From NCBI RefSeq assembly GCF_037126285.1, contig NZ_CP147012.1:3432676-3496675 (forward strand): 64,000 bases of DNA, written 5' to 3'. A model generated the notes under the pieces. It saw only the letters and a program-made list of their open reading frames with translations, made no database searches and was not told the DNA's origin. The position numbers were made by a program, and so were the translations under genes. Below are positions 26,067-34,328 of the stretch, piece by piece. This DNA comes from Bernardetia sp. MNP-M8. Lineage in GTDB: Bacteria; Bacteroidota; Bacteroidia; Cytophagales; Bernardetiaceae. Numbering within the stretch: the stretch's first letter is position 1; the number at the start of each line of letters is the position of its first letter.

Positions 26067-28130
26067 CTAAGCTGCTAATGACAATTGTCTTTCCAATAGA
26101 TTTTTCTTATTTAAGAATAAAGACTGATTGAAAAGTTCATAATAAAAACTGTAGGCAGCAAAAAGAAGTCCTAGAGGAGTTTCATAATAATGATTATGGT
26201 CAAAATAAATCCATTCTTGAGACAGATAATCTTCTAATTGTTTTTTGTTTTGAGCTGTGTAAACATCTAAAAGGTGAGGTTCTTTTTCTACAATTTCTTT
26301 CAAACGAGAACGCATTTTTCGCTCTTCAAAACGAAGTTGTGCCATGTGTTCTTCAATTTCATGAATTTCTAATTGCTGACCAATAAATTGTGATTTTTCT
26401 AAAAGAGCTTTATGAAGTAATTCATCAGCTTTCTTTATTTCATTTCTTTCAAAATAATTTTCATACAATTCTTTCAAAACTGTATCATTATTATTTGCTT
26501 GAGCTTTTTTATAGAAATAAATAAAAGCATTTTCTTCATTTTGTTGAATTAGCTTTTTGTTGGCTTGCGCTTCATCTTGCAATTCTTGTAAAATAAGTGG
26601 TGCATGTTTGACTGGATATTTTATTCCTTCAAAATCAAAAGTTTTGAGCTTGATTTGCTTATCAATAATAGCTTCCAAAATCAGGCAATCATTTTCTAAT
26701 CCTTGTTGTTTTCGGATAAGCTCTGTATTTTTTTCATTGAAAATATCTTCTAACTCTGTATTTTCAGTAATCAGGACTTTTGAAGAATTCGAATTGATTC
26801 GATCAATAATTCTTTCCATATTAAATTCTGAAATATCTTTTGAGTTATAAAAATCGTTGTAACGCTCATCAAAAGAATACTTTTGTTTGTAGGCAGAATA
26901 TTCTTCTTTGAAATTTTCTAAAGAAAGTAGTTTTGGTGTCTGAGAAAATTTTACATCTGCAAAAATATCTTTTGTAAACTTATCTTGCCATTTCTGAGCA
27001 TTCTCAAAAATACTCCATGCTGTATCTAAAGAAGGTTCTGCATCAAAACCCAAATCTTCTAAATGCTGTACTCTATCGACTGTACTTGGATGCGATTCCC
27101 ATTGATTTTCAATAACTACCTTACTTCTATCAAATTTATTCAAACTCTCCTTCGTAACAACAGGCAAATTATTTTCTATATCAAGATGACTTTCTTTAGC
27201 CAAATAATTCATTAAATAATGATGTTGAGGATAAATATTTTCAGCTATTTCTTCTTTGGCGATTTGTTCTTGATAAAAATTGATTAAAGATTGAAGTGCG
27301 TCACTAGCCAATTGAAGACGTAAAAGTGAATCTATCAAAGGTTTTGAACCGACCACAGATGCAGCAATTTGATCAGCTTCAAACTCCATTTCTCTAGAAA
27401 GTTCCATATAACGAACATTGACAATGCCGTACATTTTTTGAAGAATCCATTGAATTCCTGTAATAATTGTGATTCCTATCCAAGCACAAATCGCAAAACC
27501 CCACCAAAAATTTGCCCAGCGTTGTACTAAATTGCTATACGAAGTATTGTCATAAAGCATATTATAAATTACTTTATTTACATTATAAACATAACTTCCT
27601 ACTTTTAATGTTTTCTGACTAAAATGTCCGAATTCGTGAGCCAAAACAGCTTTAAGTTCAGTTTCAGTTACTGCATTGATTAATCCTAGACCAATTTGTA
27701 GATTCTTTTTGGTAGGAAAAAACATACTCCAAAAGCTAGAATCGTAAAAAACAGCAGCATTTACATCTCTAGTCAGATAAACTTTTTTAGGAAAATCGGT
27801 GCCTACTTCTCTAGTCAGTTCTCTAATTAAAGCAAAAAGACGAGGTTCTTCATTTTCTTTAATTTCTATCATATCCGAACGATCAACTTTGACACGTTTG
27901 AAAATAAATTTTATTAAGAAAAAGAAAACCAAACCTCCAATACTAGCCAATCCTATTCCTAGAAATAACGTAAAAAAAGAAGGCCGCATAGCAACAACTC
28001 CTATTCCTGCAAATCCAAAACCTATAGTAAGGGCAAAAGAAAGGGAAATAAGTAACAAATAAATAAATAAAAAGAAACCAATTGCCAAAAGTGTTTGCTT
28101 GGCTTTGTGTTCGACCTCTATAGTTTTCAT
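26067..28130 (-). CDS. M48-family membrane metalloprotease
   Basis: A 687-residue protein with two N-terminal transmembrane segments (about 14-45 and 50-78), further membrane segments around 205-230, and the zinc site VLAHEFGHFS with HEFGH at 165-169. The third-ligand region MEFEADQIAA follows near residue 250. This is the HtpX/Ste24-like M48 layout, with the protease domain facing the cytoplasm or periplasm. A long helical region of about 400 residues follows the protease domain and is unusual next to the ~290-residue HtpX. I do not recognise it. The role is probably membrane-protein quality control; substrates are unknown. Its 3' end converges on the palindrome-rich spacer. Confidence 0.88.
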   Translation of the reverse strand: MKTIEVEHKAKQTLLAIGFFLFIYLLLISLSFALTIGFGFAGIGVVAMRPSFFTLFLGIGLASIGGLVFFFLIKFIFKRVKVDRSDMIEIKENEEPRLFALIRELTREVGTDFPKKVYLTRDVNAAVFYDSSFWSMFFPTKKNLQIGLGLINAVTETELKAVLAHEFGHFSQKTLKVGSYVYNVNKVIYNMLYDNTSYSNLVQRWANFWWGFAICAWIGITIITGIQWILQKMYGIVNVRYMELSREMEFEADQIAASVVGSKPLIDSLLRLQLASDALQSLINFYQEQIAKEEIAENIYPQHHYLMNYLAKESHLDIENNLPVVTKESLNKFDRSKVVIENQWESHPSTVDRVQHLEDLGFDAEPSLDTAWSIFENAQKWQDKFTKDIFADVKFSQTPKLLSLENFKEEYSAYKQKYSFDERYNDFYNSKDISEFNMERIIDRINSNSSKVLITENTELEDIFNEKNTELIRKQQGLENDCLILEAIIDKQIKLKTFDFEGIKYPVKHAPLILQELQDEAQANKKLIQQNEENAFIYFYKKAQANNNDTVLKELYENYFERNEIKKADELLHKALLEKSQFIGQQLEIHEIEEHMAQLRFEERKMRSRLKEIVEKEPHLLDVYTAQNKKQLEDYLSQEWIYFDHNHYYETPLGLLFAAYSFYYELFNQSLFLNKKNLLERQLSLAA

Positions 28131-28260
28131 AATGTATAAATAGACTGTAAAATAAGAAGAGTGGAAGTGATGATGATAAATGTAAGTGCGTATATTTTTA
28201 CAAATATAATTATCTATTTCAGATAAACTTACTTACATCAAATAATAGTTCGAAAAATTA
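28131..28260. other. Promoter spacer of the M48 gene
   Basis: AT-rich spacer on the left of the GDH terminator; together with the repeats at 28262-28600 it forms a 473-base gap between two co-oriented genes. No gene was seen. Confidence 0.4.
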
Positions 28261-28261
28261 G

Positions 28262-28302
28262 ATAAAAAAAGCCTTAGTAATTTCAAAATTACTAAGGCTT
28301 TA
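28262..28302 (-). terminator. Hairpin with poly-T on the minus strand
   Basis: GCCTTAGTAATTT (28271-28283) pairs with AAATTACTAAGGC (28286-28298) and on the minus strand runs into TTTTTTT. Given its distance, over 300 bases from the dehydrogenase stop at 28604, it ends read-through from that gene or shields the M48 promoter. Confidence 0.75.
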
Positions 28303-28320
28303 ATTCAACTTTTTCATTTT

Positions 28321-28343
28321 TGCACAGACTGGGGGAAGTCTGT
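28321..28343. repeat. Short hairpin CACAGACT/AGTCTGTG
   Basis: CACAGACT and AGTCTGTG frame a GGGGGA loop, an 8-base perfect stem. It stands just outside the bounded element described next. Confidence 0.6.
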
Positions 28344-28357
28344 GATACGTAACTTGC

Positions 28358-28593
28358 TATTGTTGGTGTTCCAACCATAGCCGTAAGGTTAAAATTCTTA
28401 TTTTAACTCTGTTCCGATAGGAACTTCATATTGGTAGAATTTATGATATTTAAAGATGAAATGCTACCATTATGAAATTCCTACGGAGTAAATGAGGATG
28501 TAGCTTTCTCTTTTTTCTACCAATATACAACTCCTAAAGGAGTAAATAATTCTACTTCATTTATAGACTTACGGCTATAGTGTTCCAACCAAT
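28358..28593. repeat. Bounded hairpin-rich element
   Basis: ATAGCCGTAAG (28377-28387) is repeated inverted as CTTACGGCTAT (28568-28578), and both sit next to GTGTTCCAACCA words (28366-28377 and about 28580-28590). Between these ends are several short hairpins: GTTCC-gata-GGAAC, TGGTAG...CTACCA, and ACTCCTAAAGGAGT. No coding frame of length is present. It resembles a miniature mobile or structured RNA element; its identity is unknown. Confidence 0.6.
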
Positions 28594-28603
28594 AACATAA
28601 TAT

Positions 28604-29842
28604 TTAAACTAATTGCTCTAAGGCAATCTCAAAAGAAGTTTCTACTAATCCTGTCTTATTTTTGTTTCTTGAATGTGTTTTTTCAAGTGCATTTTTGATG
28701 ATAGTTGAAGTATCTTCAAAGATTCCTTCATCAGACATATCTACATCATCGTTGCTCATAAGGTAAGCAAAAACACGAGCCATTCCACAGTTTGCGATAA
28801 AATCTGGAATAATTGCTACATTTTTATCAGCATATTCTAATGTTTTACCTAAGAAAATTTCTTTGTCAGCAAAAGGAACATTTGCACCACAAGAAACTAC
28901 TTCCAAACCACCTTTTATCATTCTTTCAATTTGAGATTGTTGAACCAATCTTGATGCAGCAGCAGGAATAAATATTTCTACACCAAAATCCCAAATTTTT
29001 TGTTCTGCTTCTTCGAAAGAAAGCATATTTGTTGCGTTGAGCTGATTTCCGTTTTTATCTAAGAATAATTGCTTGATTTCTTCAAAAGAAAAACCTTCTT
29101 CTTTCAGAAGTGCGCCTTCTTTATCCAAAATACCAACAATTTTTACTCCTTTTTGAGCTAAATAAAAAGCTGCTGCACTTGCTACATTTCCCCAACCTTG
29201 AATGATTGCTCGTTTTCCTTTATAATCTGCTTCTCCTTTGCCCCAAATATCATAAAAATGAAAAACTCCACAAGCTACACCATAACCTGTTATCATATCA
29301 GCAACAGTGTATTTTCTTTGCAGAGAAGGTGTGTAATCTTCGTTTTCCAAAACTTTGACTACACCATAACGAAGTTGTCCGATACGGTTAATTTTTTGTG
29401 GTTCTGTTGGCTGAAAGTGTCCTGTAAAAACCCCTTCTTGTGGATGCCAAATACCACAATCTTCTGTAATCGGAATTACTTCATGGATTTCATCGACATT
29501 CATATCACCACCTGTTCCATAATAATTTTTCAAAAGTGGTGCTACTGCTTTGTACCAACGATTCAACACTTCTTGCTTACGTGGGTCTTTTGGATCAAAA
29601 TTGATTCCTGATTTTGCGCCACCAATAGCAGGTCCTGAAACACTAAATTTGATTTCCATGGTTTTGGCAAGTGACTCTACTTCACGCTTGTCTAATCCGA
29701 CACGCATACGTGTTCCTCCACCTGCTGCACCTCCACGAAGTGAGTTAATGACTACCCAACCCACAGCTTCAGTGTGTTGATCGTGCCATTCAAAAACGAT
29801 TTCTGGATTTTTGTTCTCAAATTTCTCTAGTAATTCTCTCAT
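28604..29842 (-). CDS. Glu/Leu/Phe/Val dehydrogenase
   Basis: A 412-residue enzyme of the glutamate/leucine dehydrogenase superfamily. The substrate-binding strip GGAAGGGTRMRVG (about 38-50) precedes IKFSVSGPAIGGAKSGINFDP, with the catalytic lysine in GGAKSG. The Rossmann half contains GYGVACGVFHFYD and IQGWGNVASAAAFYL, an NAD-binding GxGxxA/G variant. It deaminates an amino acid to a 2-oxo acid with NAD(P). The specificity cannot be told apart between glutamate and branched chains, and its 412-residue length is close to many Bacteroidetes Glu/Leu enzymes. Start ATG is at 29842. No linked catabolic genes. Confidence 0.9.
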   Translation of the reverse strand: MRELLEKFENKNPEIVFEWHDQHTEAVGWVVINSLRGGAAGGGTRMRVGLDKREVESLAKTMEIKFSVSGPAIGGAKSGINFDPKDPRKQEVLNRWYKAVAPLLKNYYGTGGDMNVDEIHEVIPITEDCGIWHPQEGVFTGHFQPTEPQKINRIGQLRYGVVKVLENEDYTPSLQRKYTVADMITGYGVACGVFHFYDIWGKGEADYKGKRAIIQGWGNVASAAAFYLAQKGVKIVGILDKEGALLKEEGFSFEEIKQLFLDKNGNQLNATNMLSFEEAEQKIWDFGVEIFIPAAASRLVQQSQIERMIKGGLEVVSCGANVPFADKEIFLGKTLEYADKNVAIIPDFIANCGMARVFAYLMSNDDVDMSDEGIFEDTSTIIKNALEKTHSRNKNKTGLVETSFEIALEQLV

Positions 29843-30046
29843 AAAATTTTGTGTGTTGTAAATTTAAAAAGGTCTTTTCTACTCTTTAGTAGTAAATAGA
29901 TTTTCAAAAATACGAATTTTAGTGGGAAAGAAAATATTAAAAAATATTTTGAGTTTAGCCACAATAATCTAAAAAAATAATAAGAAAGACCTATATTTGA
30001 AAAAATTAAGTATTAAAATTATTCTAATTACTTGTTCTGTTTGTTT

Positions 30047-31009
30047 ATGTCTATAAAACAACTACTTCTTAAATATTTACCTTTTAAGATGCAAATCATG
30101 AAGCATTTTGCAACTTCTTATGATTTAAAAAACAATCATTTTCTAAGTCAGTTTTTGTCCAAACTTCATTATTATTACCCTCCTAAGATGCCTATAACTA
30201 CTAATTTTGGTATCTCTCCTAACTTAAAATTAGTAGTTGAACCCTCATCTACAGTTAGTTCTGTATATTTATTTGGGACTCCAATGCAATATGATGGAGA
30301 AAGAGGTCCTCTTTATCTGTCTTTGTTATTAATGAACAATAAAAAATACTATTTAGATATAGGTTCTCACTATGGTTATTTTAGCTTCTTTTTGAGAACA
30401 CATTTATCTGAAGATAAAATAATTCATTACTTTGAACCTAATGAATTGCTTTACTCATTCACAGAAAATGCCATTCAAAGTAATAATTTGAAAAATATTT
30501 ATGGTCATAAGTTTGGAGTAGGAAAAGAATCTGGAGAAACCATATTTTATATCAATCACACTGATAGTTCTTGTTCTAGTTTAAATGATAATTACTCTGA
30601 TAAACACCAGTTAGAACAGGTTAAGATAAACGTAATTTCACTAAATAATTTTGTTGAGCAAAGTGATATTAATGCATTTGACTGTGTCATCAAAATTGAT
30701 GTGGAAAATGCTGAATACTTGATTGAAAAAGGAGCAACAAACGTATTCAAAAAAGTAGATTATCTAATTATGGAGGTATTAGGTCCTGCAATAAATGATA
30801 AGTTTATTTCACACATGGTAAATGAATATGGTTTTTATGCTTATTATATAAATGATTTTCAGTTAGAATACTGTCCTGATAAAGAGGAAAGTTATATCTA
30901 TAGTTCTCCTCAATATAATTGGTTATTTACTAGGAGAAAACCAAATGAACTAAAACAAATCGTCAAAAATAGTCATTTTAGAATAAAGGATGATTATAAT
31001 CAAAAATAA
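30047..31009 (+). CDS. FkbM-family methyltransferase
   Basis: About 320 residues. The SAM-binding core shows YLDIGSHYGYFSFFL near residue 100-115, HYFEPNELLYSF after it, and the later FkbM markers VISLNNFVEQ and CVIKIDVENAEYLIEKGA, with LIMEVLG. These fit the FkbM group, which methylates hydroxyls on sugars or small molecules. An upstream TTG at 30032 adds five residues; ATG at 30047 is preferred. The gene is isolated, with no glycosyltransferases nearby, so the target is unknown. Codon content appears no different from its neighbours. Confidence 0.85.
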   Translation: MSIKQLLLKYLPFKMQIMKHFATSYDLKNNHFLSQFLSKLHYYYPPKMPITTNFGISPNLKLVVEPSSTVSSVYLFGTPMQYDGERGPLYLSLLLMNNKKYYLDIGSHYGYFSFFLRTHLSEDKIIHYFEPNELLYSFTENAIQSNNLKNIYGHKFGVGKESGETIFYINHTDSSCSSLNDNYSDKHQLEQVKINVISLNNFVEQSDINAFDCVIKIDVENAEYLIEKGATNVFKKVDYLIMEVLGPAINDKFISHMVNEYGFYAYYINDFQLEYCPDKEESYIYSSPQYNWLFTRRKPNELKQIVKNSHFRIKDDYNQK

Positions 31010-31351
31010 CTTAAATATGAGTAATCATTTACTCTTGCAAATCTAGTGAGTATAGAATATTTTTCAATTCTTAATGCTACACAAGATCTTGTTATGATAA
31101 GTAAATTTGCAGATAATATTTTTATAAAAATGATATTTTGAAGAATTTTTTAAATTATGAATAACCATTAAACAATTTATTCACGCAAATTAAATCACAA
31201 AAATTGCTTTTGCTTCAATTCTTTACGAACTTTGCACCCAAATTCTAGTTAGTTTGTAATTAGTCTAAATAATTAATTTCTATTTAGAAAATACTTTAGA
31301 CTTCCTTACTTGATAAATTAACGTTTTTCATAAAAAAGAAAATACTCAAAA
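31010..31351. other. Spacer with sufC promoter region
   Basis: No gene is supported. It contains AT-rich filler and the candidate promoter described below. No sufB remnant is evident. Confidence 0.45.
31204..31234 (+). promoter_or_regulatory. Candidate sufC promoter
   Basis: TTG at 31204-31206 is separated by 20 bases from GAACTTTG (31227-31234), which resembles the Bacteroidetes -33/-7 pair (TTG and TAnnTTTG) apart from the first base of the -7 box. It gives a leader of about 110 bases before sufC. Confidence 0.4.
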
Positions 31352-32128
31352 ATGCTCAATATAAACGACTTACAAGCTAGTATAGATACAGGAACTGGCG
31401 ACAAAGAAATTCTTAAAGGACTTAATCTTGAAGTAAAAGCTGGCGAAGTTCATGCTATTATGGGACCAAACGGTTCAGGAAAAAGTACACTTGCTTCTGT
31501 TTTGGCAGGAAGAGAAGAATACGAAGTAACAGGGGGAAGTATCACATTTGAAGGAAAAGACCTTTTAGATCTTGCGCCAGAAGAGCGTGCAGGAGAGGGA
31601 ATATTTTTAGCTTTTCAATATCCTATCGAAATCCCAGGAGTAAGCAATGCTACTTTTATGAAAACGGCTGTAAACGAAATTCGTAAATACAAAGGAAAAG
31701 AAGAATTAGACGCAGTTTCATTTTTGAAATTGATGAAATCAAAAGCTGCTGAAATGGAATTAGATTCTTCACTTTTGACAAGAGCTTTGAATGAAGGTTT
31801 TTCGGGTGGAGAGAAGAAAAAGAATGAGATTTTCCAAATGGCAATGTTAGAGCCAAAATTAGCTATCTTGGATGAAACAGATTCAGGACTTGATATTGAT
31901 GCGCTTAAGATTGTTGCAAATGGCGTTAATCGTTTCAAAAATAAAGATAATGCAGTTATTGTAGTAACTCACTATCAACGACTTTTAGATTATATCGTTC
32001 CAGATTTTGTTCACGTTTTATATCAAGGTCGTATCGTAAAATCGGGTACAAAAGAACTCGCTTTGGAGTTGGAAGCAAAAGGCTATGATTGGATAAAGGA
32101 AGAAGTTAATTCAGTTACCAGTAAGTAG
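31352..32128 (+). CDS. sufC: Fe-S assembly ATPase SufC
   Basis: A 258-residue ABC-type ATPase with Walker A GPNGSGKST at 38-46, FSGGEKKKNE as the signature, and LAILDETDSGLDIDALK as Walker B. The motif MLEPKLAILDETDSGLD is diagnostic of SufC rather than of ordinary ABC transporters. SufC powers the SufBCD scaffold that assembles iron-sulfur clusters in the cytoplasm. The next gene is SufD. SufB is not upstream; the preceding gene is an FkbM methyltransferase separated by about 340 bases, so sufB must lie elsewhere. Start ATG follows a candidate promoter. Confidence 0.95.
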   Translation: MLNINDLQASIDTGTGDKEILKGLNLEVKAGEVHAIMGPNGSGKSTLASVLAGREEYEVTGGSITFEGKDLLDLAPEERAGEGIFLAFQYPIEIPGVSNATFMKTAVNEIRKYKGKEELDAVSFLKLMKSKAAEMELDSSLLTRALNEGFSGGEKKKNEIFQMAMLEPKLAILDETDSGLDIDALKIVANGVNRFKNKDNAVIVVTHYQRLLDYIVPDFVHVLYQGRIVKSGTKELALELEAKGYDWIKEEVNSVTSK

Positions 32129-32156
32129 TAATCAATTACCAGTATTCAGAATTTTA

Positions 32157-32258
32157 CCTCGTTGACGGTTTCATTTGAACCTCAACAACGGTTGATTTAA
32201 CAAACTTCAAATTTTCCTGCCGTTGTTGGTGTTTTAGCGAAGCAATACCAACAACAAA
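32157..32258. repeat. GTTGGTGT-type palindromes between sufC and sufD, copy e
   Basis: TTGTTGGTGT with ATACCAACAA (32223-32255) frames TTTAGCGAAGCA. A second, divergent repeat (CGTTGACGG...CTCAACAACGG, about 32159-32191) precedes it. Both lie inside the sufC-sufD gap, so the transcript would carry them. Confidence 0.7.
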
Positions 32259-32271
32259 AAAACCACCATTT

Positions 32272-33618
32272 ATGACAACTACTTTAGACGATATAAAATC
32301 TACTTTTTTAGCTCCTTTTGAAGAGTTGGCTGAAAAAGTAAGTGAAAGTAATGAGACAGATAAATTTTCTGTAACCAAAAAGTCAGCTTTAGAAGCTATC
32401 GAAAACAATGCTTTTCCGACAACAAGAAACGAAGAATGGAAATTTACAGATATAAAATCCATTCTTTCTAATAAATTTGAATTACAAAGTGAAAATAGTT
32501 CTTTAAATTCTGATTTAGATTTGAATGAATTAAACTATTATTTGAATGGTAATAAAGATTTAGACTCTCATGTTCTTGTTTTTATTAATGGACATTTTTC
32601 TGAGAAACATTCTAATATAAAAGAAACTAAAGATAAAATTTCTATAAAATCGCTTTCAAATACTGAAACTTCTAGTTCTGCTTTTGAGAAATTTCTTGAT
32701 AAGTTTCCAAGTACATCTGATAAGGATTCGGTTAGTATTTTTTCTGATATCAATGCAGCTTTTGCTACTGATGGTTACGTTATTGAAATTGCTAACAATC
32801 AAGAATTAGAGCTTCCTGTTTTTGTTTATTTTGTAAATGATGCAAGTCAGAAAAATACACTTTCACAGGTCAGAAATTATATTTCTGTGGGAGAAAATAG
32901 CCGTTGTACAGTTGTAGAAAACTATATTACAAAAGGCGAAAATCCAAATTTGACAAATGTTTTGACTTCTGTAAATGTAGAGAAATATGGAAATGTAAAG
33001 CATTACAAAATACAAGCAGACGCAAAAAGTCAGTTTCAAATAGGCAGCACACATGCTAAGCAAGCTGATAATAGTAGTTTTACAAATACTACAATTTCTT
33101 TGGCAGGAAAATTAATCCGTAATGATTTGAGAATTGTTTCTGGAGAACATTGTGAGTCGTTTATGAACGGACTTTATTTGTTGAATGAAAAAACACACGT
33201 TGATAATCATACTGTTATTGACCACACAAGACCAAATTCGTACAGTAACGAAACTTACAAAGGCGTTTTGGATGGCAAATCAAGAGCTGTTTTTAACGGA
33301 AAAATATTTGTTCGTCAGGCTGCACAAAAAACAAATGCTTTTCAGTCAAATAAAAATGTTTTGCTTTCTGATGATGCTATTTTGAATACAAAACCACAAC
33401 TTGAAATCTGGGCAGATGATGTAAAATGTTCGCATGGCGCAACAACTGGAAAACTAGATCAAGAAGCGTTATTTTATTTGCAAGCTAGAGGCATTCCGAA
33501 ACAAAAAGCAAAATCATTATTATTACAAGCCTTTGCTGAAGAGGTTTTGGATAGTATCGAAATTGATGTGTTGAAAGAATTTTTGACAAATGAAATTGAG
33601 AATCGTTTGAGTGTATAG
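32272..33618 (+). CDS. sufD: Fe-S cluster assembly protein SufD
   Basis: A 448-residue protein with the SufB/SufD beta-helix core. N-terminal residues contain FPTTRNEEWKFTDIKSIL, typical of SufD. The core contains HVDNHTVIDHTRPN, SNETYKGVLDGKSRAVFNGKIFV and KCSHGATTGKLDQEALFYLQARGI, the SufD family signatures with the conserved His and Lys. It pairs with SufC and SufB to make the Fe-S scaffold. It follows sufC after 143 bases containing palindromes, so coupling is through transcription rather than translation. The ATG start follows the repeat directly. Confidence 0.95.
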   Translation: MTTTLDDIKSTFLAPFEELAEKVSESNETDKFSVTKKSALEAIENNAFPTTRNEEWKFTDIKSILSNKFELQSENSSLNSDLDLNELNYYLNGNKDLDSHVLVFINGHFSEKHSNIKETKDKISIKSLSNTETSSSAFEKFLDKFPSTSDKDSVSIFSDINAAFATDGYVIEIANNQELELPVFVYFVNDASQKNTLSQVRNYISVGENSRCTVVENYITKGENPNLTNVLTSVNVEKYGNVKHYKIQADAKSQFQIGSTHAKQADNSSFTNTTISLAGKLIRNDLRIVSGEHCESFMNGLYLLNEKTHVDNHTVIDHTRPNSYSNETYKGVLDGKSRAVFNGKIFVRQAAQKTNAFQSNKNVLLSDDAILNTKPQLEIWADDVKCSHGATTGKLDQEALFYLQARGIPKQKAKSLLLQAFAEEVLDSIEIDVLKEFLTNEIENRLSV

Positions 33619-33639
33619 ATATTTCAAATTTTGATTAAA

Positions 33640-33674
33640 ACTTAAGAATTTTAAATAAATTCTTAGGTTTTTTT
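33640..33674 (+). terminator. Terminator after sufD
   Basis: ACTTAAGAATTT (33640-33651) pairs with AAATTCTTAGGT (33657-33668, one G-T wobble), followed by a T-run. Confidence 0.85.
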
Positions 33675-33718
33675 GCGATTAAATTTTAAATTATACTTCA
33701 ATTTTATAAAACAAAATT

Positions 33719-34195
33719 ATGAAGTCAAAAATTTCTAAAAGAAAAATATTTTTAATTTCTATATTCTCAATAGATACATTTCTTTTCTGTATAATCAGTA
33801 TTATTCTGTTAGCTCTTATTTATTTTACAGATGCAGATGGAAATACAAAAAATATTCTTCCTTTATCTTTACTGCTTTTTATAATGGCTGTTGGTTGGGT
33901 TATAGTATTACATTTTTATACTTTATCACTACTAAAAAAAATATTTAATATAATTGAAAGTCAAGGATTTACTATTTATGAGCTTGATTTTAACTCTCCT
34001 CCAAAAATAATGATTAAGAAAAATGAAGAAGAGTTTTTCTTAGCCTTAACTTCCATAAGCATTAGAGGAACTTATATTATTGTAGACCAAAAATATGATA
34101 AGGATTCATCTTCTATCATAGAAAAGAAAACACTCCACACTCGTTATGATTCTATCAAAAAACTAAATACTATTTTGAAAGAGATGACAGAATAG
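33719..34195 (+). CDS. Two-helix membrane protein of unknown function
   Basis: A 158-residue protein with two hydrophobic segments (about 13-36 and 48-68) and a soluble C-terminal half. I recognise no domain. The C-terminal half has a short beta-rich stretch (ILIKNEEEFFLALTSISI region) and a basic tail. It stands alone with terminators on both sides. Nothing in its surroundings suggests a role. Confidence 0.7.
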   Translation: MKSKISKRKIFLISIFSIDTFLFCIISIILLALIYFTDADGNTKNILPLSLLLFIMAVGWVIVLHFYTLSLLKKIFNIIESQGFTIYELDFNSPPKIMIKKNEEEFFLALTSISIRGTYIIVDQKYDKDSSSIIEKKTLHTRYDSIKKLNTILKEMTE

Positions 34196-34263
34196 ACAAA
34201 TACTTTTTGTGCAAAAAGATAGTTTACAAAACAGAAATGGAGTGATTTTATAAAATACTTTTC

Positions 34264-34306
34264 AAAAAAGCCTAAGAATTTGTAAATTAATTCTTAGGCT
34301 TTTTTT
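34264..34306. terminator. Bidirectional terminator
   Basis: AAAAAAGCCTAAGAATT (34264-34280) pairs with AATTCTTAGGCTTTTTT (34289-34306) with a nine-base loop and T-tracts on both strands. The arms resemble the 33640-33674 hairpin, so the two could be related. Confidence 0.9.
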
Positions 34307-34328
34307 GTAAACTAAAATTTTGTGTTTT

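Noticed and set aside
28358-28593. CRISPR-like repeat array
   Set aside because: The repeats are inverted hairpins of different sequence, with no regular repeat-spacer units and no cas genes.
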